Shown: positions 1 to 8,019 of the stretch, piece by piece | Layout of the letters: the number at the start of each line of letters is the position of its first letter | Position numbering within the stretch: position 1 is the stretch's first letter | Assembly: GCF_036227205.1 (NCBI RefSeq) | Contig: NZ_CP109442.1 | Span: 124,001 to 188,000, forward strand | Reading direction: 5' to 3' | DNA: 64,000 bases | Source of the DNA: Amycolatopsis sp. NBC_01480 | GTDB lineage: Bacteria > Actinomycetota > Actinomycetes > Mycobacteriales > Pseudonocardiaceae | The notes under the pieces: model-generated | What the model saw: the letters and a program-made list of their open reading frames with translations, nothing else | Databases searched by the model: none | Told to the model about the DNA's origin: nothing | Program-made: the position numbers and the translations under genes

Positions 1-47
1 CGCCGGATCCAGCCGTAGAGTCCATCGCCGCGAGCGGGCGGGCCGTA

Positions 48-1616
48 TCAGCCGGCGGCCAGGAATTCGTCGCGTAGCGCGTGCTTGCGGACCTTGCCGG
101 AGCCGGTCATCGGGAACTCCGTGACGAACCGCCACACCCGCGGTGTCTTGTGCGGCGCCAGAATCCCGCGGACGTGGTCGAACAGCTCGGCCTCGTCGGC
201 CGCGGCGCCGGGCACGAGGCGGACGAACGCCGCGACCTGCTCGCCCCACTCGGGATCGGGCACACCGACGACCGCGGCCGCGTCGATCGCCGGGTGCGTG
301 AGCAGCGCGTGCTCGACCTCCTGGGGGTAGATGTTCTCGCCGCCCCGGATGATCATGTCCTTGATCCGCCCCTCGATGCGCAGGTAACCGCGCTCGTCCC
401 GGCGGCCGAGGTCGCCGGTGTGCAGCCAGCCGTCCGCGTCGATGGCCGCCGCGGTCTGCTCGGGCAGGCCGAGGTAGCCCGTCATCACGTGGTAGCCGCG
501 GGTGCGCACCTCGCCGATCCGGCCCGGCGGGCAGGACTCCCCCGTCGACGGGTCGACGATGTCCACCTCGCAGGCGGGCAGCGGGAGCCCGACCGTGGTG
601 GCGCGGTCCTCCGGGCTGTCGTCCGGGGTGGTCATGGTGATGCCCGGGGACGCCTCCGTCTGCGCGTAGACGGTGCTCATCGGCACGCCCAGCGTGGCCT
701 CGACGCGCCGGACCAGCTCGGGTGGGACCAGCGCGCCGCCGGAGAGGGCGTACCGAACCGACGACAGGTCGGTGGCGGCGAAATCCGGGTGGCCGAGCAT
801 GGCGAGGATCATCGTGGGCACGCCGCCGAACACGGCGCTGCGCTCGGACTCCATCACGTGCAGCTGCAGCGCCGGGTCGAACCAGGGCATGAGCACCTGC
901 GTGCCCAGGGTGGCGATCGGTGCCAGCGTCGCCAGCACGCAACCGGCGGTGTGGAACAACGGCATCGGGTTGACAAACGCCTCGCCGGGCTGCATCGCGA
1001 GCTTCCGGGCATAGGAGAGGCGCGCGTTGTTGGTGAGGCCCCGGTGGTGCAGCACGGCGCCTTTCGGCGTGCCGGTGGTGCCGGACGTGTACTGGACCTG
1101 CGCGGCGTCGTCCGGGCTGACGACGGGCAGCTTCTGGCCGGCCGAGCCGGAGTCGCGGAAGGCGCGCCAGTCCTCGAACAGCACGGTCTCCCGCAGGTGC
1201 GGCAGGTCGGGGCGGAGGTGCTCGACGAGTTCGGCCATCCGGCTGCCGCGGTATTCGCGCACCAGGAACAGGCCGGTGGCCTGGGAGTTGCCCAGCACGT
1301 GCCGCAGCTCCTGCTCGCGCAACGCCGGGTTGACCGTCACGAGCGTGACCCCGGCGAGGGCGGCGGCCAGTTCGAGCAGGACCCATTCGGGAATGTTGTT
1401 GGCCCACACGGCAATCCGCTCACCGGGCTCGAAGCGGCCCAGCAGCGCCTTGGCCGCGCGCTCGGCCTCGTCCAGCAACTCGCCGTACGTCCACCTCCGG
1501 CGCGCGTCCGCCTCAGCGACCCCTTCCACCAACGCGGGCGCGGCGGGTGCCTGTTCGGCGGCGGCGCGGAGCAGGTCGCCGACGGTCTCTTCACGCACCA
1601 GTTCCGAACGGGACAT
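48..1616 (-). CDS. Long-chain acyl-CoA synthetase (FadD-like)
   Basis: AMP-forming acid:CoA ligase of about 522 residues, expected to activate a fatty or other carboxylic acid with ATP and CoA. The ATP-binding motif YTSGTTGTPKG is intact, followed by the adenylate-fold motifs YAQTEASPG, GWLHTGDLG and a C-terminal GSGKVRKHALR containing the catalytic lysine. The frame is open further upstream, but the ATG at 1616 has GGAAGGAG just before it, so I start there. It lies 56 bp downstream of the TetR gene on the same strand, suggesting co-transcription. The substrate is not visible from sequence. Confidence 0.9.
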   Translation of the reverse strand: MSRSELVREETVGDLLRAAAEQAPAAPALVEGVAEADARRRWTYGELLDEAERAAKALLGRFEPGERIAVWANNIPEWVLLELAAALAGVTLVTVNPALREQELRHVLGNSQATGLFLVREYRGSRMAELVEHLRPDLPHLRETVLFEDWRAFRDSGSAGQKLPVVSPDDAAQVQYTSGTTGTPKGAVLHHRGLTNNARLSYARKLAMQPGEAFVNPMPLFHTAGCVLATLAPIATLGTQVLMPWFDPALQLHVMESERSAVFGGVPTMILAMLGHPDFAATDLSSVRYALSGGALVPPELVRRVEATLGVPMSTVYAQTEASPGITMTTPDDSPEDRATTVGLPLPACEVDIVDPSTGESCPPGRIGEVRTRGYHVMTGYLGLPEQTAAAIDADGWLHTGDLGRRDERGYLRIEGRIKDMIIRGGENIYPQEVEHALLTHPAIDAAAVVGVPDPEWGEQVAAFVRLVPGAAADEAELFDHVRGILAPHKTPRVWRFVTEFPMTGSGKVRKHALRDEFLAAG

Positions 1617-1672
1617 GACCGCTCCTTCCCTTTGGGCGGAGCATAACCGCGATTCTTGTGGGGTCGGTGTTG

Positions 1673-2218
1673 TCACGCCACCAGGATCGCGCTCACCACC
1701 ACGTCGAAGAGGTGCTCCGCACGGGCCTCCAACCCCGGCTGGTCACCGAGCCAAGCCAACGACGAAGCCAACGCGAACAAGTCAGCACCATCCAGGTCCG
1801 CCCGCGCCACGTTCTCAGCCTGAGCCCGGGTCAGCAGCCGAGTCCCAGCCGCGCGCATCGCGACGCAGGAGGTGTGCAGCGCGGACTCCGGGTCCTCGAT
1901 CGCGCGGACCATCGACGTCACCACCCCGCGGTAGTTCGTCGTGTACGTGACGAAATCGCGTAGCCACAACCGCAGCGCGTCCGGCGCCGAGCTGGAGGTC
2001 TCGACCTCCGCGGCCCGTGCGGTCAGCTCGTCGAAGCTCGTGCGGAGCAACGCTTCGAGCAGGGACTCCCGCGTCGGGAAGTGGCGGAGCAGGGTGGCCA
2101 AGCCGACCCCGGCCTGGCGGGCGATGTCGCGCATCGACGCGTCCGCGCCCTGGTCGGCGAGGACGGCGCCGGCCACCTCCAGCAGGCGGTCGTGGTTGGC
2201 GCGGGCGTCCGCCCTCAT
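1673..2218 (-). CDS. TetR-family transcriptional regulator
   Basis: 181 residues with the typical N-terminal TetR helix-turn-helix (MRDIARQAGVGLATLLRHF, about residues 29-47) and a variable ligand-binding C-terminus. AAGGAGG precedes the ATG. It is divergent from the quinone oxidoreductase at 2330, and the intervening 111 bp carry three CGGATC-based operator-like sites, so autoregulation and control of the divergent gene are likely (inference). The acyl-CoA synthetase follows downstream on the same strand. Confidence 0.9.
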   Translation of the reverse strand: MRADARANHDRLLEVAGAVLADQGADASMRDIARQAGVGLATLLRHFPTRESLLEALLRTSFDELTARAAEVETSSSAPDALRLWLRDFVTYTTNYRGVVTSMVRAIEDPESALHTSCVAMRAAGTRLLTRAQAENVARADLDGADLFALASSLAWLGDQPGLEARAEHLFDVVVSAILVA

Positions 2219-2236
2219 CGGCCCTCCTTGAACAAA

Positions 2237-2293
2237 CGGATCACTGACCCGTATTATCGGATCAGTGATCCGGAAAAACGGATCTCTGGTTCA
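2237..2293. promoter_or_regulatory. Triple phased TetR-type operator
   Basis: Seen directly: CGGATCACTGACCCG (2237-2251), CGGATCAGTGATCCG (2258-2272, arms perfect around AGT) and a weaker CGGATCTCTGGTTCA (2279-2293) start exactly 21 bp apart, i.e. two helical turns. The first and second also pair as an 11-bp inverted repeat (2237-2247 with 2262-2272). Their position between the divergent TetR and oxidoreductase genes makes the TetR protein the likely ligand. Confidence 0.7.
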
Positions 2294-2329
2294 CTTAGGT
2301 TACCCCGTTGCCAGACGCAGGAGAGCATC

Positions 2330-3331
2330 GTGCCGACACAGACCATGAAGGCGATCCGGCTGCACGAGTTCGGCGGCCCCGAAGTGCTGCGCCACGAGGA
2401 AGTGCCGGTGCCCGCGCCGGGGCCGGGCGAAGTGCTCATCCGCGTGCACGCGATCGGCCTCAACCCGCCCGACTGGTATGCCCGCGAGGGCATGCCCGAC
2501 GTCCCGGCCGAGCTGAAGCCCCCGATGACCCTCCCCCTGATCCCGGGGACCGACGTCTCCGGCGTCGTCGAGACCGGAGACGGCTTCGAGCCCGGAGACG
2601 AGGTGTTCGGCCTGCTGCGCTTCCCCACCGCGCTCCAGGCCGGCGCGTACGCCGAGTACGTCACCGCGCCCGCGTCCGACCTCGCCCTCAAGCCCGCCGG
2701 CGTCGGCCACGCGCACGCCGCCGCGCTGGCCATGTCGGGGCTGACCGCGTGGCAGTTCCTGATCGACCTCGGGCACGACCACCCGTCACCGTTCCAGGCC
2801 GCCCAGCACCGCCCGATCCCCCTCGGCCCGGGGACCACGGTCCTGGTCAACGGCGCGGCCGGCGGCGTCGGGCACCTCGCCCTGCAACTGGCCAAATGGC
2901 AGGGCGCGCGCGTGATCGCCGTGGCCTCCGGCGCCCACGAGGACTTCCTGCGCGAACTCGGCGCCGACGAGTTCATCGACTACACGAAGGACCGGCCCGA
3001 AGAGCTCGCGCGCGACCTCGACCTGGTCCTGGACACCGTCGGCGGCCCGCACAGCCGTCGTTTCCTGCCGGCCGTCAAACGCGGCGGATCCCTTTACCCC
3101 GTGTACTTCGGCGAGTTCGACGACGAGGAGAACGCGAAGCTGGGCGTCACGGTCACCGCCGCCCAGGTCCGCTCGGACGGCGCCCAGCTCGCCGAACTCG
3201 GGCGCCTGCTGGCGGACGGCACGATCCGCGTGGCGATCGACAGCACCTTCCCGCTCCAGGACGCCCGGGCGGCGCACGAGCGAGCTGCGCGGGGCCACAT
3301 CCGGGGCAAGATCGTGCTGACCGTCCCCTGA
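2330..3331 (+). CDS. NADP-dependent quinone oxidoreductase (zinc-free MDR)
   Basis: 333-residue medium-chain dehydrogenase/reductase. It begins VPTQTMKAIRLHEFGG and contains the nucleotide-binding NGAAGGVGHLALQLAK and the quinone-reductase hallmarks. No cysteine/histidine zinc site is seen, as expected for the QOR branch. The GTG at 2330 follows an AGGAGA-like ribosome site; the in-frame ATG at 2345 is the alternative. It is probably regulated by the divergent TetR protein through the phased sites upstream. It likely reduces a quinone or enone with NADPH; the substrate is unknown. Confidence 0.87.
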   Translation: MPTQTMKAIRLHEFGGPEVLRHEEVPVPAPGPGEVLIRVHAIGLNPPDWYAREGMPDVPAELKPPMTLPLIPGTDVSGVVETGDGFEPGDEVFGLLRFPTALQAGAYAEYVTAPASDLALKPAGVGHAHAAALAMSGLTAWQFLIDLGHDHPSPFQAAQHRPIPLGPGTTVLVNGAAGGVGHLALQLAKWQGARVIAVASGAHEDFLRELGADEFIDYTKDRPEELARDLDLVLDTVGGPHSRRFLPAVKRGGSLYPVYFGEFDDEENAKLGVTVTAAQVRSDGAQLAELGRLLADGTIRVAIDSTFPLQDARAAHERAARGHIRGKIVLTVP

Positions 3332-3340
3332 ACACTGAAC

Positions 3341-3390
3341 CGCTCGTGAGTGTTTATGCCGGTTAGAACCGGCATAAACACTCACGAGCG
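3341..3390. repeat. Palindromic element, copy 1 (possible bidirectional terminator)
   Basis: A perfect palindrome: a 24-bp left arm (3341-3364, beginning CGCTCGTGAGTGTTTATG) and its exact complement (3367-3390), separated by the dinucleotide AG. It sits between the convergent ends of the quinone oxidoreductase and the sulfatase. Related copies occur at 4935-4980 and 40095-40140. Possible roles are a bidirectional terminator or an REP-like dispersed palindrome. Confidence 0.85.
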
Positions 3391-3405
3391 ATTACCTGCG
3401 GGCCT

Positions 3406-4872
3406 TCAGTGCCGGCAGGCGGCCGCCCCGTGGCAGGAAGTCATGGCCTGCAACGTTTCGTGCAGTTTCTTCGCGGTGTCCGGCGGCAGCTGGGCCACGG
3501 TGTTGTGCAGCTCCTGCGGGTCCGTGCTGCGGTCGTAGTACTCCTTGGTGCCGTCGGCGTACTCGACGTAGGTGTACGTGGTGCTGCGGATCGCCTCGTA
3601 CGTGGTCGGGTTGCCGCTGTTCTTCCCCGGTTTGTCCGGGTCGGCCGGGTCGAAGTCCGGGCCGTGGTGCTCGACCAGCCCGACCGTGCGCCACGCCGGC
3701 GGGGTGGTCCCGTTCAGCAGCGGCACCAAGCTTTCGCCGTCCACCGCCGCGGGCGTCGCGGCGCCGGCCAGCGCCTCGAAGGTCGGTCGCAGATCGATGT
3801 TCTCCACCGGGCTGGCCACCGTCGCCCCGGCCTTGACGCCGGGCCCGGTGACCACCAGCGGCACGTGCACGTCGGTGTCGTACGCGGTCTGCTTGCCGGG
3901 GGTGAGCCGGTACTCACCCATGTGGTAGCCGTTGTCCGAGGTGAACACGATGTCGGTGGCCCCGCGCACGCCGGCCTGGTCCAGCGCGGACTCCACCGTG
4001 CCGATCATCTTGTCCACCGACTGCACAGCCTGCGCCCGCTTGCGGAACGCCTTGTTGATGGCCGCCTTTTCCTTGTCGGTCAACGGAGTCCGCGACGCGA
4101 GCCACGGCGGCGGCGAGGACGGCAGGGTGTCGAACGCGGGCCCGCGCGGCGCGGTGAGGCCGGGGAACGCACCGGCGTCGCGCGGCGCCGGGGTGTACGG
4201 GGCGTGTGGCGCGAAGGTGGCCAGCTCGATCGCGAACGGTGTGTGCGCGCTCGCCGAGCTGGTCACGAACTGCGCGGCCTTGCCGGCCATCACGTCGACC
4301 AGGTAGTCGCTCGGGGTCTTGCCGTAGTGCTTGACCGTGCCGTTTTCGTTGAGGTCGTAATTGAACTCGGGGTACCCGTTGCCGGCGACGTCCCACTCGT
4401 TCCAGCCCGGCGGCACGCCGTCGCTCTTCGGGTTGTAGCCGTTCAGGTACTTGCCCATCATCGCCGTGCGGTATCCGGCCTGCTGCAACGAGGTCGCGTA
4501 GGTCGACTTGTCGTCGCCTTTGCCGTGGAAGGCGCCGTAGCCGCCGTCGGCGCCGCTATTGGTGAACACCCCGGTGTCGTGCGGCAGCATCCCGGTGAAC
4601 AGCGACGACCGCGACGGGCAGCACAGCGAGTCGGTGACCGTGTAATTGCTGAACGACGTGCCGGTCTTGGCCATCTCCTGCACGTGCGGCAGGTACGGCA
4701 GCAGGTTCATCGACAGGTCGTCGGTGAGCACGAGGACGAGGTTCGGCTTGCTGCCCGCGGTTCCGGCGACGGTGGACTGGGCAGTGGCCGAACCGCCGGT
4801 CGAGCAAGCGGCGGTCGAAGCCACTGCCACCGCCAGTACCGCGGTCAGGAGGAGACGGACGCGAGAGGACAT
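3406..4872 (-). CDS. Sulfatase, lipoprotein
   Basis: 488-residue sulfatase. The N-terminus is a lipoprotein signal ending in STAAC, with lipid-accepting Cys about residue 23. Metal-binding DD (about 51-52) precedes the sulfatase signature C-C-P-S-R (about 84-88); the first Cys would be converted to formylglycine. Residues GKYLNGYN and TSDNGYHMGEYR fit the alkaline-phosphatase-like fold. It is expected to cleave sulfate esters at the outer face of the membrane. It lies downstream of the GH127 glycosidase on the same strand, separated by a palindromic repeat, so a shared role in attacking a sulfated glycan is plausible but unproven. The C-terminus has extra cysteines (TSCHGAAACRH). Confidence 0.9.
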   Translation of the reverse strand: MSSRVRLLLTAVLAVAVASTAACSTGGSATAQSTVAGTAGSKPNLVLVLTDDLSMNLLPYLPHVQEMAKTGTSFSNYTVTDSLCCPSRSSLFTGMLPHDTGVFTNSGADGGYGAFHGKGDDKSTYATSLQQAGYRTAMMGKYLNGYNPKSDGVPPGWNEWDVAGNGYPEFNYDLNENGTVKHYGKTPSDYLVDVMAGKAAQFVTSSASAHTPFAIELATFAPHAPYTPAPRDAGAFPGLTAPRGPAFDTLPSSPPPWLASRTPLTDKEKAAINKAFRKRAQAVQSVDKMIGTVESALDQAGVRGATDIVFTSDNGYHMGEYRLTPGKQTAYDTDVHVPLVVTGPGVKAGATVASPVENIDLRPTFEALAGAATPAAVDGESLVPLLNGTTPPAWRTVGLVEHHGPDFDPADPDKPGKNSGNPTTYEAIRSTTYTYVEYADGTKEYYDRSTDPQELHNTVAQLPPDTAKKLHETLQAMTSCHGAAACRH

Positions 4873-4934
4873 GCGGTCAAGCTAACGGTGCCACCACAGA
4901 GCCCGGTCAGCGTTGTGTTCGGGCTCGGTAAAGA

Positions 4935-4980
4935 CTCGTGAGTGGCAATGACGGTTCTAACCGGCATAAACACTCACGAG
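4935..4980. repeat. Palindromic element, copy 2
   Basis: An imperfect version of the palindrome at 3341. The right arm (4959-4980, AACCGGCATAAACACTCACG...) is identical to copy 1, whereas the left arm (4935-4956) has a few substitutions in the middle; the loop is CT. It lies just downstream of the GH127 stop codon and upstream of the sulfatase, so it could act as a terminator or attenuator between them. Confidence 0.8.
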
Positions 4981-4986
4981 CCTTTC

Positions 4987-7857
4987 CTAGCGCAGCCGCC
5001 ACAGGTGGTCCGCGGTGCCGCTGTCCGCGAACTGGACCACCTGCGCACTGTCCGCTTTGGACATCTGATCCACGCTGAGCACCTTGCCCGAGTTCCGGTT
5101 CATGATCCGGAACCAGCCGCTGCCGTCGTCGAGCAGGCGCCACTGGTGATCGGCCGTGCCGTTGTCGGAGAACTGGACGACCTGCGCGCTGTCCGCCGTG
5201 GACATCCGGTCCACGCCCAGCACCTTGCCCGAGTTGACGTTGCGGATCAGCAGCCAGCCGTCCGCAGTGGACTCGAACGTCCACAGGTGATCGGCTGTGC
5301 CGCTGTCCGCGAATTGGACGACGCGGGCGCTGTCGGCCGTCGACATCTGGTCGACGCCCAGCACCTTCGCCGAGTTCCGGTTCTCGATCCGCACCTGGCC
5401 GTTCGCCACCAGCTGCCAGAGGTGGTCGGCGGTCCCGTTGTCCGCGAACTGCACCACCTGCGCACTGTCCGCCGTGGACATCTGGTCTACGCCCAGCACC
5501 TTGCCGGAGTTGCGGTTCTTCAGCCGCCACCAGCCGTCGCCGTTGTCCATCAGCTGCCACAGATGGTCGGCAGTGCCGGTGTCGGCGAACTGGACCACCT
5601 GCGCACTGTCCGAAGTGGCCATTCGATCCACCCCGATCACCTTGCCCGAGTTGACATTGCGGATCCGGTACCAGCCGTCGCCGTTCGCGACCAGGTGCCA
5701 GAGGTGGTCGGCGGTCCCGTTGTCGGCGAACTGGACGACCCGCGCACTGTCCGCCGTGGACATCCGGTCCACGCCCAGCACCTTGCCGGAGTTGCGGTTC
5801 ATGATCCGGAACGCCGCCCCGCCGCCGCCCGGCGACCACGGGTGCCCGTCCGGCGAGGCCGTCGGGAAGGACGTGATGCGCAGCCGAGCGGCACCCATCG
5901 GGATCAGCGTGACCGACTCGACCTCAGCCACACTGAGCGCCGGCGACGCCTGCAGCGTGGTCACGACGTCCTGGTCGTCCGCGGTCCACTCGGCGATCTT
6001 CCGCGCGGGCGCGGTGATCTTCACCGGCACCGCGTCCGGGGTGAACGGGTTGGCAGGCAAGGGACCGCCCGACGCAGCGAACGTCATCGCCGACGCCGCG
6101 GTCCCCGGGTCGACGGCCAGCCCGTAGTTCCACGGCGTGGTCGCGTGCACCGCGTACTCCGGGAACTGCGCGCTCCCGCCGAGCGATTCGTACTGCTCCC
6201 CGATCTCCAGCGAGTACGTCAGCGGGCCGTGGTCGACCGAAAGGGAGTCGTGGTTCGCGCTCCAGGTCCGCACGGAAGTCTGCTGCGGCAGGGTCAGCTT
6301 CACGACGTCGCCGTTGCGCCAGGTCCGGTCGACTTTCGCGAACGCGGGCCCGGCCGGCACCGTCACCGGCGCGCCCGCCACCGTGACCTGCGGCGCCGCA
6401 CACCAGGCCGGAATCCGGAGGTACAGCGGGAAAGCCAGGTCCTTCGGTGTCTGGACGGTCAGGGTGATCTGCTCCGAGAACGGATAGGTCGTGTCCTCGG
6501 CGATGGTCACTGAAGTGCCGTCGGCGACCTTCGCCGTGACGCTGCTGGCCGCGTACATCGCCGCCGCGAGCCCGTTGTCCGGGGTGGCCAGCCAGAGTTC
6601 CTCGGTGAAGTACGGCCAGCCCATGCCGTAGTTGTGCGGGCAGCAGCGGTACTGGTCGACGGCGGGCAGGTAGGCCTGCATCGCGAAGCCGTTCTGGAAC
6701 TGGCCCTCGGTCTTGACCACGTCGTCGAGGTCGATGCTGTTCGCGCTGGTGATGTAGTGCACCGCGCGCCCGGCGGGATCGAGTGCGGCGGGCAGCAAGT
6801 TGAACGCGAGGTCTTCGCAGCGGTCGGCCCACACCGGGTCGCCGGTCAGCCGCGTCAGCAATTGGTGGCTGGCCATGAATTCGACGATCCCGCAGGTTTC
6901 GAAGCCCTGCCGCGGGTCGCCGAAGCCGGGCCGCGCGTTCTCGTCCCCGGCGAACCCGCCGCCGGCGAACTGCCCGTACGTCCCCATGATCGTGGCGTAG
7001 TCCTGATAACTCGCCTGCACCAGCGACGCGTCACCGGAGCGCAGCGAGTACTGCGCGGGCTCGCGGAAACCCTGGGCCACGTTGACGTTGTGCAGGGTCG
7101 GCAGGTTCCCGACCCAGTCCGCGCCGTAGCGGTGGATCTTGTCGGCGAGGTCGAGCAGGAACGCGTCGCCGGTGCGGTTGAACAGCCAGAACACGCTGTC
7201 CAGGCCGTCGCCCCAGCGCACGTACAGCCAGTCCGCCTCGAACGCGTCCTGGCCCTGCGCGTTCATGTACTGCAGGAACCGCGTCAGGAACGAGACGATC
7301 CGCGCGTCGCCGGAGTACTCCTCCCAGGACCGCAGCGCCTGCATCATCGGCAGGTACGGCCAGAAGTGCGGGCCGCCCCGGAACTTGGTGCGCAGCTCCG
7401 TCGGGCCGAAGAAGCCGTCGGACTGCTGGGTGGCCAGGACCGCGTCGACCCAGCGGTGCGCGGTGGCCAGCGCGGTGGCGTCCCCGGTCACGGCGGCGAG
7501 GTCGAGGTAACCGCGCAGCCAGTAGGGCACCTCCTCCCAGCCCCCGTATTCGGGGTGCACCCAGCCGTTGGTGTCGAAGTTCAGGAAGTGCGACGTCTCG
7601 GGGTAGTGCCCGCAGAGCCCGTCGAGCTGCAGTTGCAGTTGCCCGGCGAGCCAGCCGCGAGCGGTGACGGCGCCGGGCGGGAGCTTGAGGAACGCGGTGG
7701 GTTGCAGCGGCGCGGCATTCGGCGTGTACAGCCCGCCTCGCGCTGGGGCGACTGTCTGGCGGAGGGCCGTGGCCCCGGCGGAAATGGGCCTGACGGTCGC
7801 TCCGGCCAGCAGAGTCGCAACGGCTCCGGTGACGAAGTGTCTACGGTTCAGCGGCAC
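4987..7857 (-). CDS. GH127-family beta-L-arabinofuranosidase-like enzyme with six lectin repeats
   Basis: About 956 residues. The GTG at 7857, preceded by GGAGG, opens a twin-arginine signal (NRRHFVTGAVATLLAGA), so the protein is probably exported folded. The catalytic part matches the GH127/DUF1680 family: GGWEEVPYWLRGY, then GFETCG and YRCCPHNYG, which supply the Glu and three Cys of the known zinc/thiol active site. The C-terminal third holds six near-identical ricin-type lectin repeats. The frame stays open far upstream, but that part is antisense to the M4 protease and is not coding. A LacI-type palindrome lies upstream. It probably removes arabinofuranose from plant or microbial glycans. 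Confidence 0.88.
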   Translation of the reverse strand: MPLNRRHFVTGAVATLLAGATVRPISAGATALRQTVAPARGGLYTPNAAPLQPTAFLKLPPGAVTARGWLAGQLQLQLDGLCGHYPETSHFLNFDTNGWVHPEYGGWEEVPYWLRGYLDLAAVTGDATALATAHRWVDAVLATQQSDGFFGPTELRTKFRGGPHFWPYLPMMQALRSWEEYSGDARIVSFLTRFLQYMNAQGQDAFEADWLYVRWGDGLDSVFWLFNRTGDAFLLDLADKIHRYGADWVGNLPTLHNVNVAQGFREPAQYSLRSGDASLVQASYQDYATIMGTYGQFAGGGFAGDENARPGFGDPRQGFETCGIVEFMASHQLLTRLTGDPVWADRCEDLAFNLLPAALDPAGRAVHYITSANSIDLDDVVKTEGQFQNGFAMQAYLPAVDQYRCCPHNYGMGWPYFTEELWLATPDNGLAAAMYAASSVTAKVADGTSVTIAEDTTYPFSEQITLTVQTPKDLAFPLYLRIPAWCAAPQVTVAGAPVTVPAGPAFAKVDRTWRNGDVVKLTLPQQTSVRTWSANHDSLSVDHGPLTYSLEIGEQYESLGGSAQFPEYAVHATTPWNYGLAVDPGTAASAMTFAASGGPLPANPFTPDAVPVKITAPARKIAEWTADDQDVVTTLQASPALSVAEVESVTLIPMGAARLRITSFPTASPDGHPWSPGGGGAAFRIMNRNSGKVLGVDRMSTADSARVVQFADNGTADHLWHLVANGDGWYRIRNVNSGKVIGVDRMATSDSAQVVQFADTGTADHLWQLMDNGDGWWRLKNRNSGKVLGVDQMSTADSAQVVQFADNGTADHLWQLVANGQVRIENRNSAKVLGVDQMSTADSARVVQFADSGTADHLWTFESTADGWLLIRNVNSGKVLGVDRMSTADSAQVVQFSDNGTADHQWRLLDDGSGWFRIMNRNSGKVLSVDQMSKADSAQVVQFADSGTADHLWRLR
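4990..5818 (-). repeat. Six ~47-residue RICIN-type repeats inside the GH127 gene
   Basis: Six consecutive units of the pattern xRNxNSGKVLGVDxMSTADSAxVVQFADNGTADHLWxL, each about 141 bp. The units are conserved at both protein and DNA level, suggesting recent amplification or gene conversion. Three such units make one beta-trefoil, so six would give two trefoil carbohydrate-binding modules. Confidence 0.85.
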
Positions 7858-7879
7858 GGGGACCGGCCTCCACTCGTCA

Positions 7880-7893
7880 TTACAACGTTGTAA
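7880..7893. promoter_or_regulatory. LacI-type operator upstream of the GH127 gene
   Basis: TTACAACGTTGTAA is a perfect 14-bp palindrome in an unusually A+T-rich patch (about 7879-7903) just upstream of the glycosidase. The central CG and half-sites resemble operators of LacI-family sugar regulators. No LacI gene is in the window, so the regulator would act from elsewhere. Confidence 0.6.
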
Positions 7894-8019
7894 AAATATA
7901 ACTACCCGGTGCGGGTGGTCGTGCACAACCGCCGTTCGTCCTAGCCGGTGGCGGCCGGCCCGCCCGGATTCCGCGTCTGGCAGGATTTGCCGGGTTCGGG
8001 GAGAAACAGGGGGATTGTC

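Noticed and set aside
4942..6513. Long open plus-strand frame opposite the GH127 gene
   Set aside because: Composition shadow: no start with a ribosome site, no recognisable domain, while the minus frame carries clear family motifs. Its start lies in the palindromic repeat.
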